In this document: positions 8,815 to 16,784 of the stretch, one piece after another
Layout of the letters: the number at the start of each line of letters is the position of its first letter
Position numbering within the stretch: the stretch's first letter is position 1
Assembly (NCBI GenBank): GCA_964502145.1
Contig: CAZCVI010000001.1
Coordinates: 253,334 to 317,333, forward strand
Length of the DNA: 64,000 nt
Source: CAZCVI01 sp964502145
GTDB lineage: Bacteria; Acidobacteriota; Aminicenantia; UBA2199
Direction: 5' to 3'
Translations under genes and position numbers: made by a program
The notes under the pieces: model-generated
What the model saw: the letters and a program-made list of their open reading frames with translations, nothing else
Databases searched by the model: none
What the model was told of the DNA's origin: nothing

Positions 8815-9852
8815 ATGATTATACTAGGTATAGAATCATCTTGTGATGAAACAGCAGTGGCTCTCATTGAGCGGGGGGAACAGAACCGGGTTATTGGTGA
8901 ACAGATCAAGTCGCAGATTCCATTGCATGCGATATATGGTGGCATCGTGCCGGAAATCGCTTCGCGCAGTCATTATGAAGCCATTGATCTGTTGACCCGC
9001 CAAGTATTGGAAAATGCCGGGTTGACTATTGGGGATGTTCACCTGATCGCTTTGACCCAGGGCCCGGGATTAATGGGCGCATTGTTGGTTGGTCTTTCTT
9101 TTGCCAAGGGACTGGGGTATGCCAATAACATTCCTGTGGTAGCAGTTGATCATATTCACGCCCACATGGAATCTGCGTTTATTGATGCGCCTGATATCCA
9201 GTACCCCGTTGTATCCTTGGTAGTATCTGGTGGCCATACGACCTTGTTTTATCAACAGGGTAAATTCGCCGTGGAAGTACTGGCTAAAACCAGGGATGAT
9301 GCAATTGGTGAAGTATTGGATAAAGTCGCAAAATATTTTGCTCTGGGGTATCCCGGTGGACCTATTATTGATAAAATGGTAAAGGGGGGCGATGTTAAGC
9401 GCTTTCCTTTTACTTTTCCCCGTATGAGTGATGGGTCCGGTGATTTTTCTTTTTCCGGGTACAAGACCGCTGTGATTCGTCGCCCAGAAGCGAAAGATAT
9501 GGATACCAACAGCCAGGAATTCAAAGATTTAATGGCTTCTTTTTTGAATTCCATGGTGGATTATTTATTGAACAAGACCCGGACTGGTTTGGAGAAAACA
9601 GGGGCCACATCACTTGTCGTGGCAGGGGGAGTGAGTCGTAATACATTGTTACGGGAGAAGTTCAGTGCGGCCTTTTTGGATTCCGGTGTGAAACTCTATC
9701 TGACCGCTCCCGTGTATTGTACTGATAATGCCGCCATGGTCGCGTGGTTGGGGTATGAAAAATTCAAACATTACCCTTCTATTAATTACTATGATCACCA
9801 TCTCAACTCCTATTCCCGCGCTCTGTTTAAAAACGGAGATCGGTACAGATAG
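8815..9852 (+). CDS. tsaD: tRNA N6-threonylcarbamoyltransferase TsaD
   Basis: 345 residues, full length for TsaD/Gcp. It transfers the threonylcarbamoyl group to A37 of ANN-decoding tRNAs. Visible motifs: the N-terminal ASKHA phosphate loop GIESSCDETA, metal-ligand histidines H113 and H117 in VDHIHAHMES, the VSGGHTTL loop, and the C-terminal TDNAAMVAWLG with the metal-ligand Asp. No Shine-Dalgarno precedes the ATG. TTGTCT (8780-8785), 17 bp, TATCAT (8803-8808) puts the expected transcription start at the start codon, suggesting a leaderless mRNA. A YciO/TsaC-family gene follows, but with its own promoter. Confidence 0.95.
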   Translation: MIILGIESSCDETAVALIERGEQNRVIGEQIKSQIPLHAIYGGIVPEIASRSHYEAIDLLTRQVLENAGLTIGDVHLIALTQGPGLMGALLVGLSFAKGLGYANNIPVVAVDHIHAHMESAFIDAPDIQYPVVSLVVSGGHTTLFYQQGKFAVEVLAKTRDDAIGEVLDKVAKYFALGYPGGPIIDKMVKGGDVKRFPFTFPRMSDGSGDFSFSGYKTAVIRRPEAKDMDTNSQEFKDLMASFLNSMVDYLLNKTRTGLEKTGATSLVVAGGVSRNTLLREKFSAAFLDSGVKLYLTAPVYCTDNAAMVAWLGYEKFKHYPSINYYDHHLNSYSRALFKNGDRYR

Positions 9853-9856
9853 GTTC

Positions 9857-9885
9857 TTGATTTTTTTAGTAATTCCTATTATAAT
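9857..9885 (+). promoter_or_regulatory. Promoter of the YciO/TsaC-family gene
   Basis: TTGATT (9857-9862), 17-bp spacer, consensus TATAAT (9880-9885), 34 bases before the start codon at 9920. Confidence 0.65.
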
Positions 9886-9919
9886 ATAACTTTATCAGGT
9901 CACGCTTAGGAGAAAGACC

Positions 9920-10537
9920 ATGGCTGTTGAAATGCAACAGATTTATACAGAAACACCCCATCAGAAACTGATTGTTCACGCCGCAAAAATTTTGAAAAAA
10001 GGTGGAGTGATTGTTTTTCCCACGGATACTATCTATGGCTTGGCCGCAGATATTTTTAACCGGGAGGCGATTGAACGGATATTTAAGATCAAAAAAGTCT
10101 CCAATCACAAGCTCTTGAGCCTGATTTTTCCTGATTTGAAGCAAATCGGAGATTGGGTGCATGTGTCGAACACTGTTTTTCGTGTCATGCGTCGTGTTTT
10201 GCCTGGGAAATACACGTTTATTCTGCCTGCCTCCAAGGAAGTACCCAAATCGTTGCTGAATAATCGGCGCACTATTGGTATACGTGTCCCAGACAACGAG
10301 GTGTGCCGCCGTTTGGCTGAAGAATTGGGAAATCCCTTTGTCAGTAGCAGCGTGCCCAATGGTGTGGATGATTTTTTTACCGACCCCGATGAAATCGCCG
10401 AACGTTTTAAACATGAGATCGACCTGATTCTGGATGCCGGTACCATGCCCAATTTACCTTCCACCGTGGTGGACTTTACCTGCGAACCACCCGAAGTGAT
10501 ACGCGAGGGAGCGGGTGATGTGAACGTTCTCTTTTAA
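9920..10537 (+). CDS. yciO: YrdC-domain protein, YciO/TsaC family
   Basis: 205 residues with a single YrdC-like domain: GGVIVFPTDTIYGLAAD near 33, PGKYTFILPAS near 97, RTIGIRVPDN near 118, and the end EVIREGAGDV. TsaC/Sua5 makes threonylcarbamoyl-AMP from Thr, bicarbonate and ATP for TsaD. The segment after the first loop (IKKVSNHKLLSLIFPDL) and the opening match the YciO branch better than canonical TsaC, whose KxR...KPL signature is altered here. No Sua5 C-terminal domain is present. The position beside tsaD argues for a t6A role, but YciO proteins are weak or inactive in that reaction, so the function is left open. Confidence 0.8.
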   Translation: MAVEMQQIYTETPHQKLIVHAAKILKKGGVIVFPTDTIYGLAADIFNREAIERIFKIKKVSNHKLLSLIFPDLKQIGDWVHVSNTVFRVMRRVLPGKYTFILPASKEVPKSLLNNRRTIGIRVPDNEVCRRLAEELGNPFVSSSVPNGVDDFFTDPDEIAERFKHEIDLILDAGTMPNLPSTVVDFTCEPPEVIREGAGDVNVLF

Positions 10538-10597
10538 AAAAAAGGAATAAGATGAAGACCAGTTACCAGAGTAATAGCAGGAATAATAAAAAAAAGA

Positions 10598-10626
10598 TTG
10601 ACTTCAAGCGAGATATTAGATATAAT
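10598..10626 (+). promoter_or_regulatory. Strong promoter of rpoZ
   Basis: TTGACT (10598-10603), 17-bp spacer, perfect TATAAT (10621-10626). It rules out any start codon upstream of about 10633 for the following gene. Confidence 0.8.
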
Positions 10627-10657
10627 CCCAAGTGTCACACTATCATGGAGGGTAATT

Positions 10658-10972
10658 TTGGAGAAAAGTAATATCGTAGATAGTAAATTTAGATTGGCTA
10701 TTCTTGCAGCCAAACGGGCGAAGCAATTAGTAGGCGGAGCCAGAAGAAAAGTAGAATGTGAATCTGATAATCCTTTAACTATCGCATTAAAGGAACTCCG
10801 TATGGGGAAATTAAAATTTCAGGTTTTTGAAGTAGAAGATGAAGCATTGACTGTCAATGATCTTCTTCCTTATGCCGCGTCAGTGCCGCTGTTACTTAGT
10901 TCGGATACTGGTCCCGATGAAATTAATGACGAAGAAGAAGAAGAGATTGATTTTCATCTCGATGACATCTGA
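10658..10972 (+). CDS. rpoZ: RNA polymerase omega subunit (TTG start)
   Basis: 104 residues. The omega core is visible: SKFRLAILAAKRAKQLVGGARRK followed by NPLTIALKELRMGKLKF. Omega binds the beta-prime C-terminus and aids RNA polymerase assembly. The C-terminus is acidic (a run of Asp/Glu around 92-98). I choose a TTG start at 10658 because GGAGGG sits 7 nt upstream and because the longer ORF would begin inside the -35 box of the promoter. It is followed 57 nt later by waaF. Confidence 0.88.
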   Translation: MEKSNIVDSKFRLAILAAKRAKQLVGGARRKVECESDNPLTIALKELRMGKLKFQVFEVEDEALTVNDLLPYAASVPLLLSSDTGPDEINDEEEEEIDFHLDDI

Positions 10973-11029
10973 TATAATCTGCTATGATCTGATTCATTAT
11001 CGTTCACCTGTTTCATGTCCCATTGATCA

Positions 11030-12097
11030 ATGGATATAATTGTTAGATCGCCCAATTGGATTGGCGATTGCGTGATGGCATTGCCTGCATTACGAGCGTT
11101 AAAATTCTATTTCCCTGAGGCCACTATTTATCTGGTCACTAAGAACACCCTGTCTGGCATTTTCAAAAACATCCAGGAAATCCAAGAGATCATCACTATC
11201 CCGGATAAAATCAGTTTCCAGAATATATTCACGACCGCCCGCTTGTTACGTAAAACACGTATCAAGCAGGGAATTCTATTTACTAATTCGTTTGCTTCCG
11301 CGCTTTTGTTCCGCTTGGCTGGAATTAAGAAACTGCTGGGTTATGCCAAAGATTATCGTAGCTTCTTACTTTCAACTGCCCTACCTTTCCCGGAAAATGA
11401 TAGACATCACATTCATTTTTACTTGGACTTGGTCTTGGGTTTTAAAAAGAAACAACGCTCTCATTCGGAACCAGAAGAACCTGCGACGTTAACGAATACG
11501 CAATTTTCAAACGCATTAGTGATCACCCCGGCGGAACGAGAACAGGTATTGTCCCGGTTAACTGAATTGGGAATAGGGGAGGGAATGGTATGGGTTGGCA
11601 TTGCTCCTGCCGCTGCATATGGTAGTGGGAAACAGTGGCTGCCGGATCGGTTTGCGCAACTCGTGCAACGCATTTCAAATGAATTGCCCCATGTTCAACT
11701 CCTGCTTTTTGGAACCCAGAAAGAGTTTCCCCAGATCGCGTCAATTGCTGGCAATGGGAAGTTCCCTGCTGTGTTTAATTTAGCCGGGTTATTGAGTTTA
11801 CGTGAAACAATCGTGGCCATGTCTTTTTGTCATGGCTTTATAGCAAATGATTCCGGGTTAATGCATGTGGCTTCCAGTTTGAATATCCCTTTGCTTGCGC
11901 TGTTTGGTCCCACGCGTCCGGAAAAAAGCGGGCCATTGCATGCGGCATCTGTGGTGATTCATTATCCTACTGATTGTGGGCCCTGTTTGTCCCGTCAATG
12001 TCCGTTTCCTGATCATCCCTGCATGTCTGCTATTACTGTGGAAGACGTATTTGCGAAATTAGTGGGGGTATTGCCTGTTCTGGAGAAACATGAATAA
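11030..12097 (+). CDS. waaF: ADP-heptose:LPS heptosyltransferase II (GT9)
   Basis: 355 residues, a GT-B enzyme of family GT9. It starts with the acceptor-side signature IIVRSPNWIGDCVMALPALRAL, and has WVGIAPAAAYGSGKQWLP (near 186) as the nucleotide-sugar site start, FIANDSGLMHVASSLNIPLLALFGPT (near 266), and a Cys-containing DCGPCLSRQCPF near the end. By family it adds L,D-heptose to the LPS inner core at the cytoplasmic face. It overlaps gmhB by 8 nt, and the two genes share one pathway, which supports the assignment. A different heptosyltransferase of the same family cannot be excluded. Confidence 0.88.
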   Translation: MDIIVRSPNWIGDCVMALPALRALKFYFPEATIYLVTKNTLSGIFKNIQEIQEIITIPDKISFQNIFTTARLLRKTRIKQGILFTNSFASALLFRLAGIKKLLGYAKDYRSFLLSTALPFPENDRHHIHFYLDLVLGFKKKQRSHSEPEEPATLTNTQFSNALVITPAEREQVLSRLTELGIGEGMVWVGIAPAAAYGSGKQWLPDRFAQLVQRISNELPHVQLLLFGTQKEFPQIASIAGNGKFPAVFNLAGLLSLRETIVAMSFCHGFIANDSGLMHVASSLNIPLLALFGPTRPEKSGPLHAASVVIHYPTDCGPCLSRQCPFPDHPCMSAITVEDVFAKLVGVLPVLEKHE

Positions 12098-12647
12098 AGC
12101 GATTTTTCTTGATCGTGATGGCACGTTGATTGAAGAAAAAGGGTATATCTGTCACCTTGAGCAATCCTATATCTTCCCTTTTGCCGCGCAGGCTATTTTG
12201 CGTATGCATGAATTGGGTTTTAAGGTGATTGTTATTTCCAATCAATCTGCTATTGCGAGGGGAACCTGCACCACGGCCCAAGTGGAACAAATTCATGCGG
12301 ATATCGCGCGTGTTTTATGGCAAGAAAACGCCCGGATTGACAAGTTTTATTATTGTCCGTATCATCCCAAAGGTATTGTGCCGCAATACAGGCAAAAACA
12401 TCACTGGCGTAAACCCCAACCGGGCATGATTTTGCAAGCGGCCCAGGATTTTAAGCTCTCGTTGCCTGATTCTTATATGATTGGGGATGATCTGTGTGAT
12501 ATCCAGGCAGGTCTTCAAGCGGGTTGCAAAACAATCCTGGTTCTGACGGGCAAAGGGGAACAAACACGTGTCAAACTGGCCCAAGAAGGTCTCACCCCAG
12601 ACCTAATCACGGAAAATATTCTGACTGCCATCCAGGCTCTGGACTAA
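12090..12647 (+). CDS. gmhB: D-glycero-D-manno-heptose 1,7-bisphosphate 7-phosphatase
   Basis: 185 residues, HAD superfamily (HisB-N type). Motif I is FLDRDGTL (nucleophile D8, acid D10); VISNQS (near 48) is motif II; RKP (107-109) and GDDLCDIQAG (near 132) complete the site. It removes the C7 phosphate in ADP-heptose synthesis. The family zinc loop is odd: Cys89 is kept, but the next ligand position is Tyr91 (with His92 beside it), and the two Cys before RKP are His104 and Trp106. Metal binding is therefore probably lost or altered. The stop codon lies inside the first unit of the following CTGGAC repeat, so the last residues are repeat-encoded. Confidence 0.88.
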   Translation: MNKAIFLDRDGTLIEEKGYICHLEQSYIFPFAAQAILRMHELGFKVIVISNQSAIARGTCTTAQVEQIHADIARVLWQENARIDKFYYCPYHPKGIVPQYRQKHHWRKPQPGMILQAAQDFKLSLPDSYMIGDDLCDIQAGLQAGCKTILVLTGKGEQTRVKLAQEGLTPDLITENILTAIQALD

Positions 12648-12758
12648 CTGGACATTCTGGACTAACTGGACTTCATAAAATCTGTAATTTTTCAAGCTTG
12701 TCCAGTATGTCCAGTTAGTCCAGTAAGTCCAGAATGTCCAGTTTGCCTCGGTTATCCG
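12639..12758. repeat. CTGGAC-family inverted 9-bp-period repeat overlapping the gmhB stop
   Basis: Left arm units CTGGACTAA, CTGGACATT, CTGGACTAA, CTGGACTTC; A/T-rich loop; right arm of GTCCAG units to 12741; then CGGTTATCCG, a piece of the small hairpin seen in the 8580 and 16532 copies. It probably also acts as a transcription terminator between the convergent gmhB and groES. Confidence 0.75.
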
Positions 12759-12794
12759 TGGTAGTTATAAAATTGCTGATTAATTCTAGATAAA

Positions 12795-13061
12795 TTAACT
12801 GATTTTGGCCAGTATATCTGCGCGGGTAATCAGCAGGTGCTTTACACCTTCAATCTTGATCTCTTCCCCCGCATACTTGCCATACAGAACTTTCTCGCCG
12901 ATCTTGATCAGTGCTTTTAAGTCTTCGTCTGTGCCTACCGCGATCACTTCACCCATGCTCGGTTTTTCTTTGGCTGTATCGGGAATAATAATCGACCCGT
13001 GTTTCTCTTCTGCTTCTATCGGTTTCACCAAAACTCTTTCATCCAAGGGTTGTACTTTCAT
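12795..13061 (-). CDS. groES: Co-chaperonin GroES
   Basis: 88 residues, slightly shorter than the usual 94-97. It opens MKVQPLDERVLVKP, has a mobile loop with a hydrophobic III tripeptide (EEKHGSIIIPD, 18-28), then AKEKPSMGEVIAVG and the roof/base strands ending ITRADILAKI. It caps the GroEL ring during protein folding. The ribosome site AAAGGAG is 8 nt before the ATG. No groEL lies beside it: the convergent gmhB is downstream and the divergent rocD upstream. A possible promoter is TTGACA (13139-13144), 17 bp, TAAAAA (13116-13121). I see no CIRCE operator. Confidence 0.93.
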   Translation of the reverse strand: MKVQPLDERVLVKPIEAEEKHGSIIIPDTAKEKPSMGEVIAVGTDEDLKALIKIGEKVLYGKYAGEEIKIEGVKHLLITRADILAKIS

Positions 13062-13172
13062 GAAATGTGCTCCTTTTTTTTTGATATTTATTCATTTCTT
13101 AGTCTCTTAAGCTTTTTTTTACCATACTTTCGACCATTTGTCAAAAAAAAAGCGGGAAACGTATGAAAGGGG

Positions 13173-13200
13173 TTGACGGAAATTTTTAAACTGATAAAAT
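13173..13200 (+). promoter_or_regulatory. Putative promoter of the aminotransferase gene
   Basis: TTGACG (13173-13178), 16-bp spacer, TAAAAT (13195-13200), about 70 bases upstream of the start at 13269. Confidence 0.5.
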
Positions 13201-13268
13201 ATCAAATGTACAGCAATATCGTATTAATAGAGTATAAAATAATAGTACAATATAAATGAGGTGATTTA

Positions 13269-14474
13269 ATGACAAAATACAGTTCGCAAGCGTTAATGGA
13301 CATGGAGCATCATTATGGTGCCCATAATTACCATCCCTTGGAAGTCGTGATTTGCAAAGCCGAGGGCATCTGGGTTGAAGACCCTGAAGGTAAACGTTAT
13401 ATTGATATGTTATCTGCATATTCGGCAGTAAACCAGGGTCATCGGCATCCTGCCATTATAAAAGCCTTGAAAGACCAGGCAGATGTATTGACCTTAACTT
13501 CCCGCGCGTTTTTTAATGACAAATGGCCTATTTTTGCTGAAAAATTGGCTAAATTGGTGGGCAAAGACATGATTCTACCCATGAACACGGGCGCTGAAGC
13601 TGTTGAAACTGCCCTGAAAACAATGAGAAAATGGGGCTATAAAGTAAAAGGCGTGGCTCCTGAGAAAGCTGAAATCATCGTGTTCGAAGAAAACTTCCAC
13701 GGTAGAACCACGACCATCATCTCCTTCTCCACCGACCCCGTAGCCCATGATTTTTACGGTCCTTTTACCCCCGGTTTTAAAATTGTTCCTTATAATGACC
13801 TGGAAGCCGTAAAAAAAGCAGTGAATAGTAATACTGTCGGTATCCTAGTGGAACCTATTCAAGGTGAAGCAGGCGTGGTTGTGCCCGATGATGGTTATCT
13901 CAAAGGCCTCCGCGACATCTGCGACACACACAACGTGCTCTTGGCTGTCGATGAAGTACAAACTGGCTTCTGTCGAACTGGGAAAATGTTTGCTTTCCAA
14001 CACGAAGGGATTGAACCCGATATCATCATCATGGGTAAAGCCCTCGGTGGTGGCGTGTTTCCTGTTAGCGCTGTCGCCGCCAATCAAGATGTACTCGGTG
14101 TATTTGAGGCTGGGAGTCATGGTTCCACCTTTGGTGGCAATCCCCTCGGTTGCGCTGTGGCTATGGCTTCGATTGATGTTCTGGTCAATGAAAAACTCGA
14201 CGAACGCGCCCAAGAATTGGGAGAATACTTTAGAACACAGTTACGGTCTATCAAATCCGATAAAATCGAATTGGTTCGCGGTAAAGGTCTTTTGATTGGC
14301 CTGGTACTGAAAAAATCGGCAGGCAAAGCGCGCATCTATACGACAAAACTGAAAGATAGCGGCATTCTCTGCAAAGAAACCCATGACTGGATCATCCGTT
14401 TCGCACCACCACTGATCATCAAAAAAGAAGAGATTGATTATGCCATGGAGCGGATTAGAGAAATCCTCGCTTAA
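13269..14474 (+). CDS. rocD: Ornithine--oxo-acid aminotransferase
   Basis: 401 residues, class III PLP aminotransferase. It would convert ornithine and a 2-oxo acid to glutamate semialdehyde and an amino acid. The opening HNYHPLEVVICKAEGIWV and YIDMLSAYSAVNQGH match ornithine aminotransferases better than acetylornithine or 4-aminobutyrate enzymes. Cofactor residues: NTGAEAVETA (106-115), D228 in AVDEVQTGF, catalytic Lys257 in IMGKALGGG, and GSTFGGNPLG. It starts behind GAGGTG and ends 2 nt before the PseG-like gene, so the two share a transcript. Confidence 0.9.
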   Translation: MTKYSSQALMDMEHHYGAHNYHPLEVVICKAEGIWVEDPEGKRYIDMLSAYSAVNQGHRHPAIIKALKDQADVLTLTSRAFFNDKWPIFAEKLAKLVGKDMILPMNTGAEAVETALKTMRKWGYKVKGVAPEKAEIIVFEENFHGRTTTIISFSTDPVAHDFYGPFTPGFKIVPYNDLEAVKKAVNSNTVGILVEPIQGEAGVVVPDDGYLKGLRDICDTHNVLLAVDEVQTGFCRTGKMFAFQHEGIEPDIIIMGKALGGGVFPVSAVAANQDVLGVFEAGSHGSTFGGNPLGCAVAMASIDVLVNEKLDERAQELGEYFRTQLRSIKSDKIELVRGKGLLIGLVLKKSAGKARIYTTKLKDSGILCKETHDWIIRFAPPLIIKKEEIDYAMERIREILA

Positions 14475-14476
14475 TA

Positions 14477-15469
14477 ATGATTGTATTCAGGACAGATGCC
14501 TCGGCTAATATTGGCTTCGGACATATCAAACGAAGTTCATACTTGGCATCCCTCCTGAAAAACGACACCGAAATACTGTTTTGTATCGGCAGCGATAAAA
14601 TCGCTGCCAGATACTTAACAGAGAAAAATATCCCCTATAAAATCGCCAATCAATGGGAACTTCCTAACGATTCCGCCATCACCGCTATATTATTCGACTT
14701 ACCCCAATTCACCGACCACGATATTCACTTGCTCCACCGTGCCCAAGAGTTAAATATAAAAACCATTCAAATCACTGACCTGGGTTTATGCCAACAACCC
14801 GTAGATTTTACCATTGATGCCGCGTTGGTTTCCCTGTTCCCCTACAATCCCGAAGTGTATACCACCGGTAAAACCCTGTTTTGCGGTCCAGAATATGCCA
14901 TTCTGCACAATAAATTCAGGCATTTTAATAAAATAAAACGCAAGTACCGGCGCAACATTGAAGAAGTATTTATTTGTCTGGGTGGTGGTGCCGATTATCA
15001 GCGCTTACGAGCCACCATTGATCTGCTGAGCCGCAGACAATTGCGCCTGAAGATCGCCCCCGGCTTTTATTTGAAACCCTCTGCCCGCAAAACACTCAAA
15101 CGCATCTACCCGAAGATTCACTTCGTGGGAAAAACCGATAACCTTGCCCGGGCTTTTTTTGAGGCCGATGTCGCGTTGATTACTTCTGGTGTTGCTGCCT
15201 TTGAAGCCGCAGCCGTGGGCACTCCCGCTTTGTACTGCTATTACCACGAGGAACAAAAATTTATCGCCCAAAGCTTTGAAAAACACGGCGCGGGTTTAGA
15301 AATTGCAAATATTGACGATATAGAACGCATGGGCAAGATTATGCTGGATAAATTAACTAGTTTGACACTGGAAAATCGTATTCGTATGGGTGGTACGGCC
15401 AAACAACAGGTCGATGCACGCGGGGTATACCGTATTATTGAATTAATGCACAGGGAGACCTTGATTTAA
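14477..15469 (+). CDS. PseG-like nucleotide-sugar hydrolase / glycosyltransferase-fold protein
   Basis: 330 residues of GT-B type. The N-terminus FRTDASANIGFGHIKRSSYLA matches the PseG pattern, in which the His of the GxGH loop is catalytic. The C-terminal half has CLGGGADYQRL (near 156), FVGKTDNLARAFFEADVALITSG (near 215) and the AFEAAAVGTPALYCYY donor-binding segment. PseG removes UDP from UDP-2,4-diacetamido-2,4,6-trideoxy-altrose in pseudaminic acid synthesis. No other pse or neu genes are nearby, so the real substrate may differ. It sits between rocD and an ATP-grasp gene. Confidence 0.7.
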   Translation: MIVFRTDASANIGFGHIKRSSYLASLLKNDTEILFCIGSDKIAARYLTEKNIPYKIANQWELPNDSAITAILFDLPQFTDHDIHLLHRAQELNIKTIQITDLGLCQQPVDFTIDAALVSLFPYNPEVYTTGKTLFCGPEYAILHNKFRHFNKIKRKYRRNIEEVFICLGGGADYQRLRATIDLLSRRQLRLKIAPGFYLKPSARKTLKRIYPKIHFVGKTDNLARAFFEADVALITSGVAAFEAAAVGTPALYCYYHEEQKFIAQSFEKHGAGLEIANIDDIERMGKIMLDKLTSLTLENRIRMGGTAKQQVDARGVYRIIELMHRETLI

Positions 15470-15497
15470 AGCCGGGTTCCCGGTACAGGGTGGTCAT

Positions 15498-16520
15498 ATG
15501 AAACCCGTGAATGTGTTAATCACTGCTGCTTCACGGCGTGTTGCTCTGGCGCGAAATTTCAGGCTCGCACTGGAGAAGTTCGGCGGGAATCTGATTTCTG
15601 TCGATTATGATATTTATTCTCCCGCCCTCTTTTTTAGTCATCGACACTATAAAGTGCCCCTCGTGATGGACCCCAATTACCTCTCTACTATCAACCATAT
15701 TATCAAAAAGGAAAACGTCTCTCTTATTATCCCTTCGATTGATCAGGAACTGATGTTGTGGGCCCAACACCGGGATGAATTTCTTGATCGCGGCGTTTGT
15801 GTTTCTATCTCTCCCCCCGAAACCATTAAAATATGCAATGACAAGTGGGAGACTTTCAAATTTTTTAAAGCCAATCGGATTCCTTTTCCCAATAGTTATT
15901 TGCCTGAGATGTTGACTTACCGCATGCAGTATCCCTTGTTTATCAAGCCGCGGGATGGTCGTGGCAGTGTGCAAGCGCATATAGTGCGCAATAAAAAAGA
16001 ATTGGACTTTTTTACCGAGTATGTTCATAATCCCCTCGTACAGGATTATTTGTTGGGCAAAGAGTTTACCGTTGATGCTTTTTTTGCCCAGGATGGGCGC
16101 TTGATTAGTTATGTCCCCAGGTACAGGTTGGTCGTTCGTTCCGGTGTGTCTGATCGGGGCCGCACGTTTAAGAATGAAAAGCTCGCCAAATGGATTGAGA
16201 AGATCGGTCTAAGATTAAAATTCAGGGGTGCCGTGAATATTCAGGGCAGAATTTATAAGCGGGGCATCACTTTTTTTGAAATTAACCCCAGGTTCTCCGG
16301 TGGTATTCAACTTTCTACTGCGGCAGGTCCAAATTTTGCCGAATTTATCGTGCGCGAGTTAAATGGCGAAATTCTAACCCCCAAACTCGGACAATATACC
16401 AATCGACTCACGATGACTAGTTTTGAAGACAGTTTGTTTCTTGATTCCAGGCGCAATGTGCAGTTCTTCTATAAAACCCACTCCGATATTGTCCCCACTA
16501 AGAACAAAACTAAACTGTGA
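15498..16520 (+). CDS. ATP-grasp ligase (carbamoyl-phosphate-synthase-like)
   Basis: 340 residues. An N-terminal Rossmann-like part starts VLITAASRRVALARNF; the ATP-grasp core follows with FIKPRDGRGSVQ (near 152), QDYLLGKEFTVDAFF (near 180), and metal-binding FFEINPRFSGGIQLS (near 262). Such enzymes join a carboxylate to an amine or thiol through an acyl phosphate. Substrate unknown; the neighbouring nucleotide-sugar gene suggests a cell-surface or small-molecule pathway. It has been called CarB-like in other genomes only by similarity. It starts 28 nt after the PseG-like gene. Confidence 0.78.
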   Translation: MKPVNVLITAASRRVALARNFRLALEKFGGNLISVDYDIYSPALFFSHRHYKVPLVMDPNYLSTINHIIKKENVSLIIPSIDQELMLWAQHRDEFLDRGVCVSISPPETIKICNDKWETFKFFKANRIPFPNSYLPEMLTYRMQYPLFIKPRDGRGSVQAHIVRNKKELDFFTEYVHNPLVQDYLLGKEFTVDAFFAQDGRLISYVPRYRLVVRSGVSDRGRTFKNEKLAKWIEKIGLRLKFRGAVNIQGRIYKRGITFFEINPRFSGGIQLSTAAGPNFAEFIVRELNGEILTPKLGQYTNRLTMTSFEDSLFLDSRRNVQFFYKTHSDIVPTKNKTKL

Positions 16521-16531
16521 GATGACTAACC

Positions 16532-16711
16532 CTGGATGCACCATCATTTATAAAAGAGCCACGGTTAACCGTGGCTCACTGGACTATCTGGACATACTGG
16601 ACTATCTGGACAAGCTGGAAAAATAAAAGGTTTATTGAAGTCCAGTAAGTCCAGAATGTCCAGTAAGTCCAGATAGTCCAGTTTTTTAAAAAATTTGGCG
16701 CTGGATTTAAG
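16532..16711. repeat. CTGGAC-family inverted repeat element, diverged terminal repeats
   Basis: It has the same build as the 8580 element. A left end CTGGATGCACCATCA is followed by a hairpin GAGCCACGG-TTAA-CCGTGGCTC (16556-16577), CTGGAC+NNN units, a loop, and GTCCAG units to 16682. The right end is TTTGGCGCTGGATTTAAG (16694-16711). The terminal repeats are recognisable only by alignment to the 8580 copy. Confidence 0.65.
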
Positions 16712-16746
16712 TAACCCATTACTATTTATTAGTTGCAAAAAAAATG

Positions 16747-16765
16747 GTATACTAAGACAGTATAC
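16747..16765. promoter_or_regulatory. Palindrome upstream of lipoprotein gene, possible operator
   Basis: GTATACT-AAGAC-AGTATAC, two perfect 7-bp arms with a 5-bp spacer, ending 19 bases before the start codon at 16785. It could bind a dimeric regulator; no regulator gene is adjacent. Confidence 0.35.
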
Positions 16766-16784
16766 ATAAGAAGTGGAAGTAACT

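Noticed and set aside
10598..10657. N-terminal extension of RpoZ from the TTG at 10598
   Set aside because: That codon is part of the -35 box of a consensus promoter, so it cannot be in the transcript.
13062..13268. CIRCE or other heat-shock operator before groES
   Set aside because: I read the whole divergent region and found no inverted TTAGCACTC-like repeat.
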